From: Aquabacterium soli
GTDB lineage: Bacteria; Pseudomonadota; Gammaproteobacteria; Burkholderiales; Burkholderiaceae_C
DNA: 64,000 nt
Direction: 5' to 3'
Assembly: GCF_003933735.1 (NCBI RefSeq)
Contig: NZ_RSED01000004.1
Span: 124,001 to 188,000, forward strand
Position numbers and translations under genes: made by a program. The notes under the pieces were generated by a model. That model had not been told where the DNA came from. It worked only from the letters and a program-made list of their open reading frames with translations, and did no database searches. Within the stretch, counting starts at the first letter, position 1. Each line of letters starts with the position of its first letter. Of this stretch, positions 26,012 through 35,893 are shown piece by piece.

Positions 26012-27487
26012 ATGAACACCACCCTGCTCGCCTTCGTGGTTCTGTACCTGCTGGTCACCATGGGGATCGGCATGTACGCCGGCACCCGCATCAAGAACAC
26101 GGCCGATTTCGCCGTGGCCGGCCGCAGCCTGCCGCTGGTGATGGTGATCACCACCACCTTCGCCACCTGGTTCGGTGCCGAGACGGTGATGGGCATCCCG
26201 GCCAAGTTCGTGCAGGGCGGCCTCAATGCCGTGATCGAGGACCCGTTCGGCGCCTCGATGTGCCTGGTGCTGGTGGGCGCCTTCTTCGCGGCGCGCCTGT
26301 ACAAGATGAACCTGCTGACGATCGGCGACTTCTACCGCGAGCGTTTCGGCAAGGGCGTGGAGATCTTCTGCTCCATCGCCATCATCCTGAGCTACCTGGG
26401 CTGGGTGGCCGCGCAGATCACCGCGCTGGGCCTGGTCTTCACCATCTTGTCGGGCGGCGAGCTCACGCCCGCGCAGGGCATGACCATTGGCACCGTGCTG
26501 GTGCTGGTCTACGTGCTGATCGGCGGCATGCTGGCCGTGGCCTGGACGGATTTCATCCAGATGATCGTGCTGGTGGTGGGCCTGTCGCTGATCGCCGTGC
26601 TGGCCGCCGACCAGGCCGGTGGTGCCGACAAGGTGCTGGCCCTGGCCAGTGAGCAGAACTGGTTCAAGATCCTGCCCGAGCACACCGTGAACGGCTGGGT
26701 CTGGTTCGTCGCGGCCGCCATCACGATGATGTTCGGCTCGATCCCGCAGCAGGACGTGTTCCAGCGCGTGATGGCCGCCAAGGATGCGGAAACAGCCCGC
26801 AAGGGCGCCATGATCGGCGGCTTCAGCTACCTGCTGTTCGCCTTCGTGCCCATGTTCATCGTGGCCTCGTCGCTGATCATCATGCCGGCGCAGACCAAGG
26901 ATCTGCTGGCCAACGATGCGCAGCAGGTGCTGCCCACGCTGATCCTGACGCACATGCCCTTCATCGCGCAGATCTTCTTCTTCGGCGCGCTGGTGTCGGC
27001 CATCAAGTCCACCTCGTCCGCCACGCTGCTGGCGCCGTCCACCAGCTTCGTCGAGAACATCCTGCGCAACATCAAGCCAGGCATGAGCGACCGCCAGGTG
27101 CTGCTGTCGCTGCGCATCACGATCTTCGTGTTCACGGCACTGGTGCTGCTGTACGCCATCCAGATGCAGGGCACTTCGATCTACGAACTGGTGTCGGCGG
27201 CCTATCAGGTGCCGCTGGTGGGCGCCTTCGTACCGCTGGTGGCCGGCCTGTACTGGAAACGCGCCACCACGCAGGGCGCCGTGCTGTCCATCGTGCTGGG
27301 CATCGGCACGCTGGCGGTCTTCACGTTCCACGCCCCGTGGGGCGAGGCCTTCCCCGGGCAACTGGCCGGTCTGCTGACGGCCATCGGCGGCATGCTGGCC
27401 GGCTCGCTGGGACCTCAGCTGATCAGGGATCACCACCACAAGCACCACGACACGGTGATCGCAGGCAGCACGGCCTCGAAAGCCTGA
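26012..27487 (+). CDS. Sodium:solute symporter (SSS family)
   Basis: A 491-residue membrane protein with about 13 hydrophobic helices. ATG 26012 is preferred over an in-frame GTG at 25982 because GGAAG lies upstream and the first helix then begins at once (LLAFVVLYLLVTMGIGMYAGT). Family features include VAGRSLPLVMVITTTFATWFGAETVMG and MMFGSIPQQDVFQRVMAAKDAETARKG. SSS proteins couple sodium entry to uptake of sugars, amino acids or organic acids; the substrate cannot be told. The C-terminus is His-rich (DHHHKHHD). No partner gene is adjacent. Confidence 0.9.
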   Translation: MNTTLLAFVVLYLLVTMGIGMYAGTRIKNTADFAVAGRSLPLVMVITTTFATWFGAETVMGIPAKFVQGGLNAVIEDPFGASMCLVLVGAFFAARLYKMNLLTIGDFYRERFGKGVEIFCSIAIILSYLGWVAAQITALGLVFTILSGGELTPAQGMTIGTVLVLVYVLIGGMLAVAWTDFIQMIVLVVGLSLIAVLAADQAGGADKVLALASEQNWFKILPEHTVNGWVWFVAAAITMMFGSIPQQDVFQRVMAAKDAETARKGAMIGGFSYLLFAFVPMFIVASSLIIMPAQTKDLLANDAQQVLPTLILTHMPFIAQIFFFGALVSAIKSTSSATLLAPSTSFVENILRNIKPGMSDRQVLLSLRITIFVFTALVLLYAIQMQGTSIYELVSAAYQVPLVGAFVPLVAGLYWKRATTQGAVLSIVLGIGTLAVFTFHAPWGEAFPGQLAGLLTAIGGMLAGSLGPQLIRDHHHKHHDTVIAGSTASKA

Positions 27488-27630
27488 TGCCAGCGTGCTG
27501 TCCGGCACGTTTCGGCCCCTTTTCCCGCGCCTGAGGGGGGCAGCGCCGTTCAGGTCTTGATGGGCGCGGGTGGTGCCCCCACTTAGAATGGCGTCTTTGT
27601 TGGAAATGACGGGAAAACCCGAGGGTACCC

Positions 27631-27993
27631 ATGCCGATTTACGCCTACCGCTGTGATGCCTGCGGTCACGCCAAGGATGTCTTGCAGAAGATGTCCGACC
27701 CGGTGCTCACCACCTGCCCCGCCTGCAACGCGGAGAGCTTCAAGAAACAATTGACCGCCGCGGGCTTCCAGCTCAAGGGTTCCGGTTGGTACGTGACCGA
27801 TTTCCGAGGCGGTTCTGGCGGCGGCGCCGCAGCCGCCGGCACGGCAGCGGCCACGGCCGCACCGGCGGGTGATGCCGCTGCAACGCCCAGCGCCAGCAGC
27901 ACCCCGGCAGCGTCGAGCTCGTCCGGCTCATCCGACGGGGGCGGTTCGTCCTCCGGCGGAGCCGGCTGCGGCTCGTCGTGCGCCTGTCATTGA
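27631..27993 (+). CDS. FmdB-family zinc ribbon protein
   Basis: A 120-residue protein. The N-terminal zinc ribbon has CDAC and CPAC pairs (MPIYAYRCDACGHAKDVLQKMSDPVLTTCPAC), followed by the conserved GFQLKGSGWYVTDF. The rest is an Ala/Ser/Gly tail ending in a Cys-rich CGSSCACH that could bind a second metal. The family was named after a formamidase-operon regulator and most members are uncharacterised. The stop overlaps the next gene's start (TGATG), and aspS follows, an arrangement common in betaproteobacteria. Confidence 0.9.
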   Translation: MPIYAYRCDACGHAKDVLQKMSDPVLTTCPACNAESFKKQLTAAGFQLKGSGWYVTDFRGGSGGGAAAAGTAAATAAPAGDAAATPSASSTPAASSSSGSSDGGGSSSGGAGCGSSCACH

Positions 27994-28637
27994 TGTCGGC
28001 CGCACTCCGCAAGTACATCCTCACCGGCCTGCTCGTTTGGCTGCCCCTGGCCGTCACGGTCTGGGTGCTGACCAGCGTGGTCGGCCTGCTCGACGGCATC
28101 TTCGCCTGGCTGGTGGTGGCCGCACAGACGGTGCTGCCCGCCAGCCTCAAGCCCGCGCTCACGCAACTGCGCGAGATCCAGGGGCTGAGCGTGATCGTGA
28201 TGGTGCTGGCCCTGCTGCTGACCGGCCTGGCCGTGACCAACATCGCCGGCCAGTGGATCGTGACGCAGTCCAACCGGGTGTTCTCGAACATCCCCATCGT
28301 CAAGAGCATCTACAACTCGGTCAAGCAGGTCTCGGACACCCTGTTTTCATCGAGCGGACAGGCTTTTCGCCATGCGGTGCTGGTGCAGTACCCGCGCCAG
28401 GGCTCGTGGACGATCGCCTTCGTCACCGGCAAACCCGGCGGCGAGGTGGGCGATCACCTGCCCGGCGACATGCTGACGGTGTACGTGCCCACCACGCCCA
28501 ACCCGACCTCGGGCTTCATGCTGATCGTGCCACGCGCCGAGGTGGTCGAGCTGGCCATGTCGGTCGACGAGGCCCTCAAATATGTGATCTCGATGGGGGT
28601 GGTGTCGCCACCCTCCGCGCCAAAGATCCATTCCTGA
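27993..28637 (+). CDS. DUF502 family inner membrane protein
   Basis: A 214-residue protein starting at ATG 27993 within TGATG. Two membrane segments are visible: ILTGLLVWLPLAVTVWVLTSVVGLL and SVIVMVLALLLTGLAVTNIAG. They are followed by the family core IPIVKSIYNSVKQVSDTLFS and a soluble C-terminal half (VLVQYPRQGSWTIAFVTG, VYVPTTPNPTSGFMLIVPRAEVVEL). Function unknown. It is translationally coupled to the FmdB-like gene and lies 72 bp before aspS. Confidence 0.9.
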   Translation: MSAALRKYILTGLLVWLPLAVTVWVLTSVVGLLDGIFAWLVVAAQTVLPASLKPALTQLREIQGLSVIVMVLALLLTGLAVTNIAGQWIVTQSNRVFSNIPIVKSIYNSVKQVSDTLFSSSGQAFRHAVLVQYPRQGSWTIAFVTGKPGGEVGDHLPGDMLTVYVPTTPNPTSGFMLIVPRAEVVELAMSVDEALKYVISMGVVSPPSAPKIHS

Positions 28638-28709
28638 ACGACAATCGAGGGTTCCAAGCCGGGCGCGCGTGCCCGGCGGCGTGACCCTCATCTCCCGGAG
28701 AGAACAACA

Positions 28710-30515
28710 ATGCGCACCACTTACTGTGGCCTGGTCAGCGAAGCGCTGATGGACCAGACCGTGACGCTGATGGGCTGGGCCCACCGTCGCCGCGACCATG
28801 GCGGCGTGATCTTCATCGACCTGCGTGACCGCGAAGGCCTGGTGCAGGTGGTGTTCGACCCCGACCGCGCCGACACCTTCAAGACCGCTGAAGAGGTGCG
28901 CAACGAGTTCTGCGTGAAGATCACCGGCGTGGTGCGTGCCCGCCCCGCAGGCACCGAGAACGCCGGCCTGACCAGCGGCAAGATCGAAGTGCTGGCGCAC
29001 ACGCTGGAGGTGCTCAACGCCTCGGTGACACCGCCCTTCCCGCTCGACGACGAGAACCTGTCGGAAACCACCCGCCTGACGCACCGCGTGCTGGACCTGC
29101 GCCGCCCGTACATGCAGCGCAACCTGATGCTGCGCTACCGCGTGGCCATGGAGGCGCGCAAGTTCCTCGATGAGCACGGCTTCGTCGACATCGAAACCCC
29201 GATGCTGACCAAGAGCACGCCCGAAGGCGCGCGCGACTACCTGGTGCCCTCGCGTGTGCACGACGGCCACTTCTTCGCGCTGCCGCAATCGCCCCAGCTG
29301 TTCAAGCAGCTGCTGATGGTGGCCGGCTTCGATCGGTACTACCAGATCACCAAGTGCTTCCGCGACGAAGACCTGCGCGCCGACCGCCAGCCCGAATTCA
29401 CCCAGATCGACATTGAAACGAGCTTCCTGGGCGAACAGGAAATCCGCGACATGTTCGAGGGCATGATCCGCCATGTCTTCATGAAGGCACTGGATGTGGA
29501 CCTGGGCGAGTACCCGGTCATGACCTACGCCGACGCCATGTTCCAGTACGGCTCGGACAAGCCCGATCTGCGCGTCAAGCTGCAGTTCACCGAGCTGACC
29601 GAGGTGATGGCCGACGTGGACTTCAAGGTGTTCTCCACCCCCGCCACGACCAAGGGCGGCCGCGTGGTGGCCCTGAACGTGCCGGGCGGCGGTTCGATGT
29701 CGCGCGGCGAGATCGACGCCTACACCGAGTTCGTCAAGATCTACGGCGCCAAGGGCCTGGCCTGGATCAAGGTCAATGAAGTGGCCAAGGGCCGCGAGGG
29801 CCTGCAGTCACCCATCGTGAAGAACCTGCACGACGCGGCCATCGCCGAGATCCTCAAGCGCACGGGCGCCAAGGACGGCGACCTGATCTTCTTCGGTGCC
29901 GACAAGGAAAAGGTCGTCAACGACGCCATCGGCGCGCTGCGCCTGAAGGTCGGCCACAGTGATTTCGGAAAGAAGAACGGGCTGTTCGAAGACCGCTGGG
30001 CCCCGCTGTGGGTGGTCGATTTCCCGATGTTCGAGTACGACGACGAAGCCGACCGCTGGAACGCCGTGCACCACCCGTTCACCGCCCCCAAGGACGGCCA
30101 CGAGGACTACATGGACACCGACCCGGGCAAGTGCATTGCCAAGGCCTACGACATGGTGCTCAACGGCTGGGAGCTGGGTGGCGGCTCGATCCGTATCCAC
30201 CGCGCCGAAGTGCAGAGCAAGGTGTTCACGGCCTTGAACATCAGCGCCGAAGACGCCAAGGTGAAGTTCGGCTTCCTGCTGGACGCGCTGCAGTACGGCG
30301 CGCCGCCGCACGGTGGCCTGGCCTTCGGCCTGGACCGCCTGGTGACGCTGATGACCAAGGCCGAGTCCATCCGCGACGTGATCGCCTTCCCGAAGACGCA
30401 GCGGGCGCAGTGCCTGCTGACGGGCGCCCCGTCGAACGTGGACGAAAAGCAACTGCGCGAGCTGCACATCCGCCTGCGCAACGCACAGGCCGCCGCAGGC
30501 GCCGGCTCGGCCTGA
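28710..30515 (+). CDS. aspS: Aspartyl-tRNA synthetase
   Basis: A 601-residue class II synthetase of bacterial length. The N-terminal OB-fold anticodon-binding domain ([30 protein letters not shown]) is followed by the catalytic core with motif 2 [18 protein letters not shown], a GAD insertion domain (about 290-420) and motif 3 [11 protein letters not shown]. It charges tRNA-Asp, and in organisms lacking AsnRS may also charge tRNA-Asn. A ribosome site (GGAGAG) is 8-13 bp upstream. A strong terminator follows. Confidence 0.98.
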   Translation: MRTTYCGLVSEALMDQTVTLMGWAHRRRDHGGVIFIDLRDREGLVQVVFDPDRADTFKTAEEVRNEFCVKITGVVRARPAGTENAGLTSGKIEVLAHTLEVLNASVTPPFPLDDENLSETTRLTHRVLDLRRPYMQRNLMLRYRVAMEARKFLDEHGFVDIETPMLTKSTPEGARDYLVPSRVHDGHFFALPQSPQLFKQLLMVAGFDRYYQITKCFRDEDLRADRQPEFTQIDIETSFLGEQEIRDMFEGMIRHVFMKALDVDLGEYPVMTYADAMFQYGSDKPDLRVKLQFTELTEVMADVDFKVFSTPATTKGGRVVALNVPGGGSMSRGEIDAYTEFVKIYGAKGLAWIKVNEVAKGREGLQSPIVKNLHDAAIAEILKRTGAKDGDLIFFGADKEKVVNDAIGALRLKVGHSDFGKKNGLFEDRWAPLWVVDFPMFEYDDEADRWNAVHHPFTAPKDGHEDYMDTDPGKCIAKAYDMVLNGWELGGGSIRIHRAEVQSKVFTALNISAEDAKVKFGFLLDALQYGAPPHGGLAFGLDRLVTLMTKAESIRDVIAFPKTQRAQCLLTGAPSNVDEKQLRELHIRLRNAQAAAGAGSA

Positions 30516-30556
30516 CGCCTGCCGCTCGGCCTTCACAGGCCGGCCGATGCTGCTTG

Positions 30557-30593
30557 AAAACCGCCTTCCCGTCACTGGGAGGCGGTTTTTTGT
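30557..30593 (+). terminator. Rho-independent terminator after aspS
   Basis: AAAACCGCCTTCCC and GGGAGGCGGTTTTTT form a long stem with one bulge and a T-rich tail, 42 bp past the aspS stop. Confidence 0.92.
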
Positions 30594-30623
30594 TGTCCCG
30601 ACGCGTGCGACACTGCCTGCACG

Positions 30624-31145
30624 ATGACGACAACGCCCAGCGCCCCGCCCCCCAAGATTCCCCAGTCCGTCCTGGTCGTCATCCACACCCCTGACCTGGA
30701 CGTGCTGGTGATCGAGCGCGCCAAGCAGCCCGGCTTCTGGCAGAGCGTCACCGGCTCGAAGGACACCGAGGCCGAAGACTGGCGCACCACGGCCATCCGC
30801 GAGGTGCAGGAAGAAACCGGCATCGTCGTCGGCAGCACGGGCATCCCGCCTGAGGCCCTCACCGACTGGGCCATCGAGAACATCTACGAGATCTACCCCG
30901 TGTGGCGCCACCGCTACGCCCCGGGTGTCACCCACAACACCGAGCGCGTCTTCGGCCTGTGCGTGCCGGCCGGCACGCCCATCACCCTGGCCCCACGCGA
31001 GCACACCCGATACGAATGGTTGCCACTGCGGGCCGCCGCCGACCGCTGCTTCTCCCCCTCCAACGCCGAGGCCATCCTGCAATTGACGAGATTGGGCGGC
31101 CTTCCAGGGGTTGACGCCCGACAGGGGTCATCGCAAACGCGCTAA
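30624..31145 (+). CDS. nudB: NudB-like dihydroneopterin triphosphate diphosphatase (Nudix)
   Basis: A 173-residue Nudix hydrolase. The Nudix box GSKDTEAEDWRTTAIREVQEETGI fits Gx5Ex7REUxEExGU. The surrounding QSVLVVIHTPDLDVLVIERAKQPGFWQSVTG and WRHRYAPGVTHNTERVFGL are typical of NudB, which removes pyrophosphate from dihydroneopterin triphosphate in folate synthesis. It comes directly after aspS, the normal neighbour of nudB in proteobacteria, but has its own transcription start because a terminator separates them. Confidence 0.9.
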   Translation: MTTTPSAPPPKIPQSVLVVIHTPDLDVLVIERAKQPGFWQSVTGSKDTEAEDWRTTAIREVQEETGIVVGSTGIPPEALTDWAIENIYEIYPVWRHRYAPGVTHNTERVFGLCVPAGTPITLAPREHTRYEWLPLRAAADRCFSPSNAEAILQLTRLGGLPGVDARQGSSQTR

Positions 31146-31178
31146 GGTGGCGATCAGCATGACCACCGAGACCTCAAC

Positions 31179-31991
31179 GTGCTGAACCCGTTCCACTCGA
31201 CCCTGCTGCCACCGTCGACCCTTTCTTCGAAGGGGCTGCGGGTGGCCACCTACAACATCCACAAGGGCGTGCGCGGCCTCGGCCCCACCAAGCGCCTGGA
31301 GATCCACAACCTCGGCCTGGCCGTGGAGGCCTTCGATGCCGACATCGTCTGCCTGCAGGAGGTGCGCAGCTTCAACAACCAGGAAGCGCGCAAGTTCTCC
31401 GTGACGCAGTTCGGCCACGGCTGCTGGCCCGACAAGCCCCAGGCCGACTACCTGGCACCCGAGGGCTATGACGTGGCCTACCGGTCCAATGCCATCACCA
31501 AGCACGGCGAGCACGGCAACGCGCTGCTGTCACGCTGGCCCATCGGCGACATCGGCCACCACAATGTGTCCGACCACCGCTTCGAGCAGCGTGGCCTGTT
31601 GCACGTGCCCGTGCAATGGAACGGCGTGGAGGTGCACGTGGTGGTGGTGCACCTGGGCCTGATCCACGCCAGCCGCGTGCGTCAGGTCAAGCAGGTGGCC
31701 AAGCTGGTGGCCGAGCAGTTGCCACCCAAGGCCCCCGTGGTGATCGCAGGCGATTTCAACGACTGGAACGAGAAGCTGGACCACATCCTGACGGATGTCG
31801 GGCTCACACGGGCCCGGACCCTCATGGCCGAACGCGTGCCCACCTACCCTTCCCGCGTGCCCGTGCTGGCCCTGGACCGGGTCTACACGCGGGGCCTGGC
31901 CTGCCAGTCGATCATGGTGCCGCGCGGCACCTCCTGGGCACGCCTGTCCGACCACCTGCCGCTGGTCGCGGAGTTCGAACTGGACCTGTGA
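31179..31991 (+). CDS. Endonuclease/exonuclease/phosphatase family protein (YbhP-like)
   Basis: A 270-residue EEP-fold protein with a GTG start at 31179; the nearby ATG at 31160 is out of frame. Metal and catalytic motifs in order: ATYNIHKGV, DIVCLQEVR, HVVVVHLGL, VVIAGDFNDWNE and SDHLPLVAEF with the terminal catalytic His. The substrate could be DNA, a phospholipid or a phosphoinositide. Its GTGA overlap with clsB matches the ybhP-clsB pair of E. coli, so a membrane-lipid role is likely. Confidence 0.88.
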   Translation: MLNPFHSTLLPPSTLSSKGLRVATYNIHKGVRGLGPTKRLEIHNLGLAVEAFDADIVCLQEVRSFNNQEARKFSVTQFGHGCWPDKPQADYLAPEGYDVAYRSNAITKHGEHGNALLSRWPIGDIGHHNVSDHRFEQRGLLHVPVQWNGVEVHVVVVHLGLIHASRVRQVKQVAKLVAEQLPPKAPVVIAGDFNDWNEKLDHILTDVGLTRARTLMAERVPTYPSRVPVLALDRVYTRGLACQSIMVPRGTSWARLSDHLPLVAEFELDL

Positions 31992-33325
31992 AGCGGCTGC
32001 CTCCCAAACACCTGAGCTTCGGCGACAACGCCGCGCAGTCCCTCTCGCTGGCCTGGTATGCCCAGCGCCGGCCGGTGTTCACCGGCGGCAACCAGGTGCA
32101 ACTGCTGCGGGGTGGGCGCGAGCTGTTCCCGGCCATGGTGCAGGCCATCGACCAGGCGCAGGACAGCGTCTGGCTGGCCAACTACCTGACCGGGCCCGGC
32201 GGGCAGGCCGACCTGGTGTTCCAGGCATTGACCCGAGCGGCGCAGCGCGGCGTGGCCGTGCAGGTGGTGATGGATGGTGTCGGCTCGCGCGAGGTGCCTT
32301 CGGCGTTCTGGCAAGCGCTGCGGGATGAGGGCATCGATGTGGCCATCTACCGGCCGGTGCAGGGATGGCTGTCGGCGCTCAAGCGCGGCAACTGGCGGCG
32401 CATGCACCTCAAGCTGTGCGTGGTCGACGAAGACCTGGGCTTCGTGGGCGGCATCAACTTGATCGACGACCACAACGACCTGGCACAAGGCTGGTCGGGC
32501 CAGCCCAGGCTGGACTATGCGGTGCAGGTGCGCGGCACCGTGGCCACGCCGGTGCAGCACACCATCCGCGCGATGTGGACACGCGCCACCCTGGGCAAGG
32601 ACTGGCGCGACGAGCTGATCGACTGGGTGAAGGTGCCTGGCCGCACGAAGCGGTTGCGGCGCGTGTGGCAGCAGGCCCGCCTGCGCCTGCCGCCGGCCGA
32701 GCAGGGCCAGATCAGCGCGAGCGCAGGCATCCGCCAGCCCATGCGCTGCGCCTTCGTGCTGCGCGACAACCTTCGCCAGCGCCGCACCATCGAGCGTGCG
32801 GCCCTGCAGGCCATCCAGCAGGCCCGGTCGCATGTGGACATCGTCACGCCCTACTTCTATCCGGGCCGGGCCATGCGGCGTGCGCTGCGGCATGCGGCCG
32901 ATCGGGGGGTGCGCGTGCGCCTGCTGCTGCAAGGCAAGGTGGATTACCGCATCGCCGCCATGGCAGCGCGGGCGCTGTACGACGAACTGCAGCGGCATGG
33001 CGTGCGCATCTTCGAATACCAGGCCGCCTGGCTGCACGCCAAGGTGATGTGCGTGGACGACGAATGGGCCACGGTGGGCTCGTCCAACCTGGATCCGCTG
33101 TCCATGCTGGTGAACCTGGAAGGCAACCTGATCGTGCGTGACAGGGCCTTCGCGAAGACGCTGGCCGCCTCGCTGGCGCGCGATTTCGCCGACGGCGTGG
33201 AGGTACTGCCGGCCCATGCGCAAGGGCAGTCGCGCTCGGCGCGGTGGCTGCGCGGGGCGCTGAACTGGGTGGCCAAGGTGTACCTGCGCATGGCCGGCGT
33301 GGCGCGACGCGACTGGCGGGACTGA
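31988..33325 (+). CDS. clsB: Cardiolipin synthase ClsB
   Basis: A 445-residue phospholipase-D-superfamily protein with a GTG start at 31988 that overlaps the upstream stop (GTGA). Two HKD motifs are present: HLKLCVVDEDLGFVGGIN near residue 140 and HAKVMCVDDEWATVGSSNLDP near 350. ClsB-type enzymes make cardiolipin from phosphatidylglycerol (and can make PG) at the inner membrane; they lack the N-terminal membrane helices of ClsA, as here. The basic C-terminus is usual. It ends 25 bp before the convergent cobC. Confidence 0.92.
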   Translation: MKRLPPKHLSFGDNAAQSLSLAWYAQRRPVFTGGNQVQLLRGGRELFPAMVQAIDQAQDSVWLANYLTGPGGQADLVFQALTRAAQRGVAVQVVMDGVGSREVPSAFWQALRDEGIDVAIYRPVQGWLSALKRGNWRRMHLKLCVVDEDLGFVGGINLIDDHNDLAQGWSGQPRLDYAVQVRGTVATPVQHTIRAMWTRATLGKDWRDELIDWVKVPGRTKRLRRVWQQARLRLPPAEQGQISASAGIRQPMRCAFVLRDNLRQRRTIERAALQAIQQARSHVDIVTPYFYPGRAMRRALRHAADRGVRVRLLLQGKVDYRIAAMAARALYDELQRHGVRIFEYQAAWLHAKVMCVDDEWATVGSSNLDPLSMLVNLEGNLIVRDRAFAKTLAASLARDFADGVEVLPAHAQGQSRSARWLRGALNWVAKVYLRMAGVARRDWRD

Positions 33326-33350
33326 GCCCGCCTCTGGCTGAACGGGCTGG

Positions 33351-33884
33351 CTAAACGGGCTGGCACGCCCCATGGGGAGGTGCGGCAGGCCACTGCGTGG
33401 GCTCGGCGGGGCAGGTGCCCGCGCCGTGCGCGGCCAGCCACTGCCGCGCCAGCATCCAGCCGGCATGCGCCACCACCACACCGCCCTCGCCCGGTGGCGA
33501 CCAGGCGGCCGCGCGGGCCAGCACCTGCCGAACGCTCTCACCACCGCCTGGCGAGTGGTCGGCAAAATCCGCACACCAGGCGTCGACTTCGGTCTGGCCG
33601 ATGTCGACCCACCGCCGTCCGTCCCAGGCCCCGAAGTCGGCTTCCAGCAGTTCAGGCGTCACCACGTGGCGCCAGCCCCAGCGGCGCAGCAGGCGGCCCA
33701 CCTCACGGCACCGGCGCAGCGGCGAGGTGCACACCAGCCTGGGCAGGCCTTCTCGCGCGGCCACACGGCGGATGCGCCTCGCCAGGCGCCGGGCCTTGCG
33801 CGCATCCAGGCGCAGGTCGGTCCGGCCGATGCACCGGCCTTCGGCCCCCTGTGCACGGGGGTGGCGCCACGCCCGCCAGGCCAT
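33351..33884 (-). CDS. cobC: Alpha-ribazole phosphatase-like histidine phosphatase
   Basis: A 177-residue histidine phosphatase-superfamily protein. The start ATG 33884 overlaps the cobS stop (TGATG); a GTG one codon earlier is possible. Visible motifs: the phosphohistidine RHPRAQGAEGRCIGRTDL, CTSPLRRCREVG, LEADFGAWDGRRW, and the second catalytic His in VVVAHAGWM. In the cobalamin pathway CobC removes phosphate from alpha-ribazole phosphate or adenosylcobalamin phosphate. The N-terminus before RHP is short for the family. Last gene of the riboswitch-led operon. Confidence 0.8.
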   Translation of the reverse strand: MAWRAWRHPRAQGAEGRCIGRTDLRLDARKARRLARRIRRVAAREGLPRLVCTSPLRRCREVGRLLRRWGWRHVVTPELLEADFGAWDGRRWVDIGQTEVDAWCADFADHSPGGGESVRQVLARAAAWSPPGEGGVVVAHAGWMLARQWLAAHGAGTCPAEPTQWPAAPPHGACQPV

Positions 33885-34780
33885 CACCAGCGCACCCACG
33901 TGACGGGGTGCACCACCGCCAGCCAGGCCAGCAGGCTCAGCAGCTCCGTGATCTGCTGGGCCGCGCCCAGCGTGTCGCCCGTGTAGCCACCCAGGCGGCG
34001 GCGCAGCCACCGTGCCATCCACCACGTGCCCAGCGCCACGGCCAGCGTGGCCCAGCCCATGGCCAGCCACAGGGTCGGCACAGGCCAGCCGATGCGGTCC
34101 ACCCACAGCACCAGGCCCAGGCTCACCGCGCCCCAGCAGAGCAAGGCCCCCAGCACACTGCCCCAGGACACGCGGGTGGTCAGCGGCTTGGCTTTGGCCT
34201 GGTCAAGGTCGCCGGCATAAGGCAAGGCGCGGATCAGCAGCACGGGCGCCAGCCGGGAGGTGGTGTGGCTCCAGACCAGGGCCATCAAGGTCCAGCCCAG
34301 CAGCACCTGGTGCACATGGCTGCTCTCGGCCTCGTTGAGTTCGCCAAGCACCGGGGCCAGCAGGCTGCTGAGCACGGCGGCCTTGAGACCCAGCACCAAG
34401 GCCAGGCCCAGGGCGCCGTAGCTGCCCAATCGCGAATCCTTCATGATGATCAGGGCCCGGTCGCGGCTCACCGAACCACCCAGTCCGTCGCAGGTGTCGG
34501 CCAGGCCGTCCTCGTGGAAACCACCGGTCATCCACACGGTGGCGGCCATGCTGAGCAGCACGGCCACCAGGGGCGGCCAGACCAGGCTGGTGGTGGCCAG
34601 CACCACGGCGCCAGCCACGCCCACGCAGGCCCCCACCAGCGGAAAGTACCGGGCACAGGCCTGCAGCCATCCAGGCTGAAACCCCACCCAGGCCGGCACC
34701 GGCACCCGCGTGAAGAACTGCAGCGCGATGAAGAACAGGCGCAGTTCCAGGAGCAGGCGTTGGCCGAAGGATCGGAGCAT
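33884..34780 (-). CDS. cobS: Adenosylcobinamide-GDP ribazoletransferase (cobalamin synthase)
   Basis: A 298-residue integral membrane protein. It shows the family features FFIALQFFTRVPVP, MTGGFHEDGLADTCDGLGG (acidic metal-binding motif) and DSRLGSYGALGL, with about six to seven hydrophobic helices. It joins adenosylcobinamide-GDP and alpha-ribazole(-phosphate) to make adenosylcobalamin(-phosphate) at the inner membrane. This is the CobV/CobS of nucleotide-loop assembly, not the AAA+ cobaltochelatase subunit of the same name. Confidence 0.95.
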   Translation of the reverse strand: MLRSFGQRLLLELRLFFIALQFFTRVPVPAWVGFQPGWLQACARYFPLVGACVGVAGAVVLATTSLVWPPLVAVLLSMAATVWMTGGFHEDGLADTCDGLGGSVSRDRALIIMKDSRLGSYGALGLALVLGLKAAVLSSLLAPVLGELNEAESSHVHQVLLGWTLMALVWSHTTSRLAPVLLIRALPYAGDLDQAKAKPLTTRVSWGSVLGALLCWGAVSLGLVLWVDRIGWPVPTLWLAMGWATLAVALGTWWMARWLRRRLGGYTGDTLGAAQQITELLSLLAWLAVVHPVTWVRW

Positions 34781-34801
34781 GGCTTGGCAATCCGCAGAAG
34801 C

Positions 34802-35866
34802 TCAGGCCTGCCGCTCGCTCACGCCGGCGTCGGCGAAACTGGCCATCTCGCGCAGGATACGGCAGGCCGATCCCAGCAGGGGCCAGGCCAGCGCGGCGCC
34901 CGAGCCCTCACCCAGGCGCAGGCCCAGGTGCAGCAGAGGCTGGGCACCCAGCCAGGCCAGCAGGCGCGCATGGCCCGATTCGTCGGACTGGTGTGCGAAC
35001 ACGCAGCGCTGCAGCACCAGCGGCTGCACGGCCTGGGCCACGAGCACGGCGCTGGTGGCGATGAACCCATCGACCACGATCACACGGTTCTGCGCGGCCG
35101 CTTCGAGCACCGCGCCGCACATCATCGCGATCTCGAACCCGCCCAGTGCCGCCAGCACCTGCACAGGCTGGGTGGCAGGGGCGCTGGCGTTGGCGTTGGC
35201 CTTCAAGGCCTTGCGCAGCACGGCCAGCTTGCGCTGGAGGCCTGCGTCGTCCAGGCCGGTGCCGCGGCCCACGCACTGGACAAGCGGCGCGCCGGTCAGG
35301 CGGCTCATCAGCAGCGCCGCACTCGATGTGTTGCCAATGCCCATTTCGCCCAGCAGCAAGGCGTTGCCCGGCAGTTGCCTGACCACGTCGGCCCCTGCCT
35401 GCAGCGCGGCATGGCATTGCGCCAGCGTCATCGCGGGGCCCACCGACGCATCGGCCGTCCCTGGGGCGATCTTGCGCACCAACAGACCATCGCGAGGCGC
35501 GATATCACGTGCCACACCGGCATCGACCACCGTGAGCGCCAGACCATGCTGGCGGGCCAGCACGCTGACGGCCGCGCCGCCTGCCAGGAAGTTCTCGACC
35601 ATCTGCCAGGTCACGTCGCTGGGGAAAGCCGACACGCCCCGGGCGGCCAGGCCGTGATCGCCGGCGAACACGACCATCTGCGGCTGCTCCAGCGCCGGGG
35701 TTTCGCTGCGAAGGATGAGGCCCAGCTGAAGGGCCAGGCTTTCCAAGCGGCCCAGCGAGCCCAGCGGTTTGGTCTTGTGGTCGATCCGGTGACGCAGGCG
35801 CTGGGCCAGCGTGGTGTCGCGCAGGTCGGTGAGGTCAGGAACGGCGAAAGCGGGAATCTCTGTCAT
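34802..35866 (-). CDS. cobT: Nicotinate-nucleotide--dimethylbenzimidazole phosphoribosyltransferase
   Basis: A 354-residue CobT, taking ATG 35866 rather than a TTG 18 bases upstream. Conserved segments: [57 protein letters not shown] and [22 protein letters not shown]. It transfers phosphoribose from nicotinate mononucleotide to the lower-ligand base, giving alpha-ribazole phosphate. It lies 27 bp after cobQ and 21 bp before cobS. The base-making enzyme BluB is not in this window. Confidence 0.96.
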   Translation of the reverse strand: MTEIPAFAVPDLTDLRDTTLAQRLRHRIDHKTKPLGSLGRLESLALQLGLILRSETPALEQPQMVVFAGDHGLAARGVSAFPSDVTWQMVENFLAGGAAVSVLARQHGLALTVVDAGVARDIAPRDGLLVRKIAPGTADASVGPAMTLAQCHAALQAGADVVRQLPGNALLLGEMGIGNTSSAALLMSRLTGAPLVQCVGRGTGLDDAGLQRKLAVLRKALKANANASAPATQPVQVLAALGGFEIAMMCGAVLEAAAQNRVIVVDGFIATSAVLVAQAVQPLVLQRCVFAHQSDESGHARLLAWLGAQPLLHLGLRLGEGSGAALAWPLLGSACRILREMASFADAGVSERQA

Positions 35867-35893
35867 GGCTTGGGTGGGAAACAATGAGGGCCA

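Noticed and set aside
23788-26304. 838-codon minus-strand open frame opposite ubiJ-ubiB
   Set aside because: His/Gln/Gly/Arg-rich composition without domain features; it mirrors ubiJ, ubiB and the symporter, which are clear genes.
33315-33332. GGCGGG/CCCGCC hairpin between clsB and cobC as a terminator
   Set aside because: It overlaps the clsB stop, has short arms and no T-tract on either strand. The nearby repeated AACGGGCTGGC (11 bp, twice) also looks incidental.
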